DNA of 8,638 bases, taken from assembly GCA_029262975.1 (NCBI GenBank), contig JAJCYJ010000439.1, positions 1-8,638 of the forward strand, in the 5' to 3' direction. Under the pieces are notes generated by a model. It was not told where the DNA came from and made no database searches. It saw nothing but the letters and a program-made list of their open reading frames with translations. The position numbers and the translations under genes were made by a program. The stretch comes from Saprospiraceae bacterium. Its GTDB lineage: Bacteria > Bacteroidota > Bacteroidia > Chitinophagales > Saprospiraceae. Position 1 is the first letter of the stretch; every line of letters begins with the position of its first letter. Below are positions 7,019 to 8,638 of this stretch, one piece after another.

Positions 7019-7096
7019 GGGCATCAGGATATCAAACCCGCTGTAAAGTGCGGGTGTGGGGCCATTATCGTAAACGAGTGAATCAGTTGCGAGTTA
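7019..7096 (+). repeat. Dispersed repeat unit, right copy (pairs with 3183-3258)
   Basis: The unit begins GGGCATCAGG and shares AAACCCGCTGT, GGGTGTGGGGCCA, TAAACGAGTGA and AGTTGCGAGTTA with the copy at 3183-3258, same order and same strand. The hairpin stem near its start is broken here (AGGAT against ACCCG). It is followed by a run of related heptamers and octamers, ACGGGTT, ACGAGCT and TCGGGTT, to about 7117, and TTTCGAGTTTCGAGTTTT near 7147-7164. Confidence 0.8.
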
Positions 7097-7220
7097 CGGG
7101 TTACGAGCTTCGGGTTGTGTAGAGAAAACGGAAACCGGATAACCAGTTTCGAGTTTCGAGTTTTGTGGATGTGAATAAACAGTCATTTGTTAACCAGTTA
7201 CAAGTTGTAAGAAACTTGTC

Positions 7221-7282
7221 GTCAGGTGTGTGATCGTGAATGTACATGGACATCGGGTGTAAAACCCGCAAACTCGCAACCA
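7221..7282 (+). repeat. Tail of the right repeat block, with CGGGT/ACCCG hairpin
   Basis: GTCAGGTGTGTGATCGTGA at 7221-7239 matches 3300-3318 of the left block at 17 of 19 positions. It is followed, as on the left, by a CATCGGG word. CGGGT and ACCCG at 7254-7268 form a perfect five-pair stem with a five-base loop (GTAAA), the same stem as at 3189-3203 with a different loop. The block ends in AAACTCGCAACC, which is the GGTTGCGAGTTT word in inverse orientation. Confidence 0.7.
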
Positions 7283-7613
7283 AAAAACCAAATCTTAAAG
7301 TATTCGATTTTTTCATCATACCTCCGATAATTTACTAAATTGCCTCTCGGTTAATCGCTCTTGGCTTAGACATTAAGTGAAAGAACTATTGATCGACTTG
7401 CATTTCCTTGGAAAAAACCTTGTGCCTGTCTCTGTTGAGATGGTCTGCTTTTCTCCGTATCTATTCGCGAATAATCACCTCGCTGAACTAGGGTACCTAC
7501 TGATATTTCCTTTTGATATACAGATATTTAATTATTATCTTAAAGGCTTGATATAGAGTGTTTTGTAGACATTTCATTTTTTCTTGCCTTAGGGATCAAA
7601 CAACTCATTTTCA
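7283..7613. other. Gene-free interval upstream of the HYR-protein gene
   Basis: No gene or RNA is recognisable. The interval holds a perfect 12-base palindrome, TATTCGCGAATA, at 7462-7473, about 140 bases before the HYR-protein start. The stretch from 7500 to 7560 is AT-rich and is the likely promoter region, but I found no exact TAnnTTTG element on the + strand. A GGAGG followed by two ATG codons faces left at 7314-7325 and opens a 72-codon frame that runs into the repeat block; I treat that frame as spurious. Confidence 0.5.
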
Positions 7614-8638
7614 ATGAAACTGCTACTCTTATCTTTTAAACCCTTGCGCGTAACATTTTTAATTCTTACCCTGTTATGCTCGCAATCAATTATTATATCC
7701 GCTCAGGACTGTATTACATCTCCGGTTCTAACCTGTCCTCCGACCTACTATGGTTGCCCGGGTGACGATGTGGCCCCGGAAGCCCTTGGATTTGCCACAG
7801 CCCTTCCCGGAGATGCGAATTGCCTTGATCCTGTTATTACTTTTCGGGATACCGTATACGTAGATGATCCATGTGGATCAGGACAAGAAATCAAGAGATT
7901 CTGGAGAGCGACCTATCCTGACAGTTCATTGGCGTGGTTAACCGCAGAATGTACACAAATCCTGATCCTTAGGGATAATGATCACCCGGAATTTATGAAT
8001 TGTCCGGCGGACATAATAGTTGCTTCAGATACCTCTTGCAGTGCTGTCGTCAATTGGAATCCACCTACGGTCCGTGATGACTGTGGGATACAATCTTTAA
8101 CCAGCAACTATAGCCCCGGAGCTAGTTTTGAAATCGGGACAACTGAGATTACCTACACCGCAATTGATATATGTGGCAATATTTCCACCTGTAGTTTTAA
8201 CATTGAAGTTACCGGCAATTGTTGCGATGATACACCTGTAATTCAGATACCTCCGGACTTTACAGGATGCCCGGGCAGTTCTACGGAACCTTCAAATACA
8301 GGACAAGCGACCGCCATGATTCCCGGTGCAAATTGTGAAGCACCTATAGTCAACCATTCAGATGAGATACTTGAAGACGTGGATTGCCACCAGGTTATTA
8401 AAAGAACCTGGATGGCTACTAATCCCAATTATAGTGAAAAACAAGATTCGGGAATTCAGATGATTACACTTCAGGATACGTTACCACCTGTCATCCGCAA
8501 TTGCCCCGAGGATATAACCGTGGTTTCTAATTCCAGTTGCTTTGCTATTGTAGATTGGATGCTTCCATCAGCCAATGATAATTGTGGCATCTCAGCCTTT
8601 TTCAGTGACAGACCGACTGGGAGCGGAAGCAGATTTGA
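7614..8638 (+). CDS. HYR-domain surface protein, 5' part only (runs off the window)
   Basis: An open frame of 341 codons starts at ATG 7614, which is preceded in frame by TAG at 7590, and has no stop before the window ends. Residues 1-30 are a long signal peptide (LRVTFLILTLLCSQSIIISA, then QDC). The mature part is Cys-rich and made of a composite repeat of about 170 residues. Each repeat has a GCPG module (47-50 and 218-221, with RFWRATYP and RTWMATNP as matching later words) followed by a HYR domain. HYR domain 1 spans about 121-200: HPEFMNCPADI, then WNPPTVRDDCG, TTEITYTAIDICGN and CSFNIEV. HYR domain 2 starts near 287 (LPPVIRNCPEDI, DWMLPSANDNCG) and is cut by the window edge. HYR is an Ig-like fold found in adhesive extracellular proteins, so a large exported adhesin or matrix protein is likely. 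A type IX secretion tail cannot be judged because the C terminus is missing. Its GC content is higher than that of the unknown genes to the left. Confidence 0.9.
   Translation, partial: MKLLLLSFKPLRVTFLILTLLCSQSIIISAQDCITSPVLTCPPTYYGCPGDDVAPEALGFATALPGDANCLDPVITFRDTVYVDDPCGSGQEIKRFWRATYPDSSLAWLTAECTQILILRDNDHPEFMNCPADIIVASDTSCSAVVNWNPPTVRDDCGIQSLTSNYSPGASFEIGTTEITYTAIDICGNISTCSFNIEVTGNCCDDTPVIQIPPDFTGCPGSSTEPSNTGQATAMIPGANCEAPIVNHSDEILEDVDCHQVIKRTWMATNPNYSEKQDSGIQMITLQDTLPPVIRNCPEDITVVSNSSCFAIVDWMLPSANDNCGISAFFSDRPTGSGSRF

Noticed and set aside
7101..7319. 72-codon minus-strand frame
   Set aside because: After a signal-like start it is made of repeat sequence, so I do not call it a gene. Its start is listed separately as a low-interest observation.

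Overview
The window looks like a chromosomal segment of a Bacteroidota bacterium, most probably near the Saprospiraceae/Lewinella group. This rests on the HYR-domain surface protein, signal peptides ending in a short A/S-x-A-Q or S-Q motif, an outer-membrane receptor without a Shine-Dalgarno-type leader, and one TAnnTTTG-type -7 promoter element. The taxonomic placement is inference.

Region by region: (1) 29-2071 (+) is a complete TonB-dependent outer-membrane receptor. Its plug carries the signature I associate with the YncD/PqqU class, which takes up pyrroloquinoline quinone. (2) 2097-2975 (-) is a complete arsenite S-adenosylmethionine methyltransferase (ArsM), convergent with the receptor and only 25 bases from it. 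(3) About 3075-3350 is an intergenic block of degenerate dispersed repeats. (4) 3388-6883 is a visibly AT-richer stretch of three minus-strand genes that I cannot assign to a named family. They are a 475-residue inner-membrane protein with an Ig-like periplasmic part (5456-6883) and, after a hairpin terminator and a gene-free 456-base gap, an overlapping pair: a 94-residue soluble protein (4715-4999) and a 460-residue secreted, probable outer-membrane barrel protein (3388-4770). (5) 7019-7282 is a second repeat block in the same orientation as the first and with colinear pieces. (6) 7614 to the end (+) is the start of a Cys-rich HYR-repeat surface protein that runs off the window without a stop codon.

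The most interesting layout is the three-gene unknown cassette bracketed by two direct, colinear copies of the same repeat family. This is what an accessory island gained or lost by recombination between repeats would look like. The products would sit in the inner membrane, the outer membrane and the cytoplasm (or an unknown location for the 94-residue protein), so a cell-envelope function is plausible, but nothing visible fixes a biochemical role. The receptor and ArsM belong to ordinary metal and cofactor physiology and show no sequence link to the cassette. No tRNA, rRNA, CRISPR array, transposase or integrase was seen.
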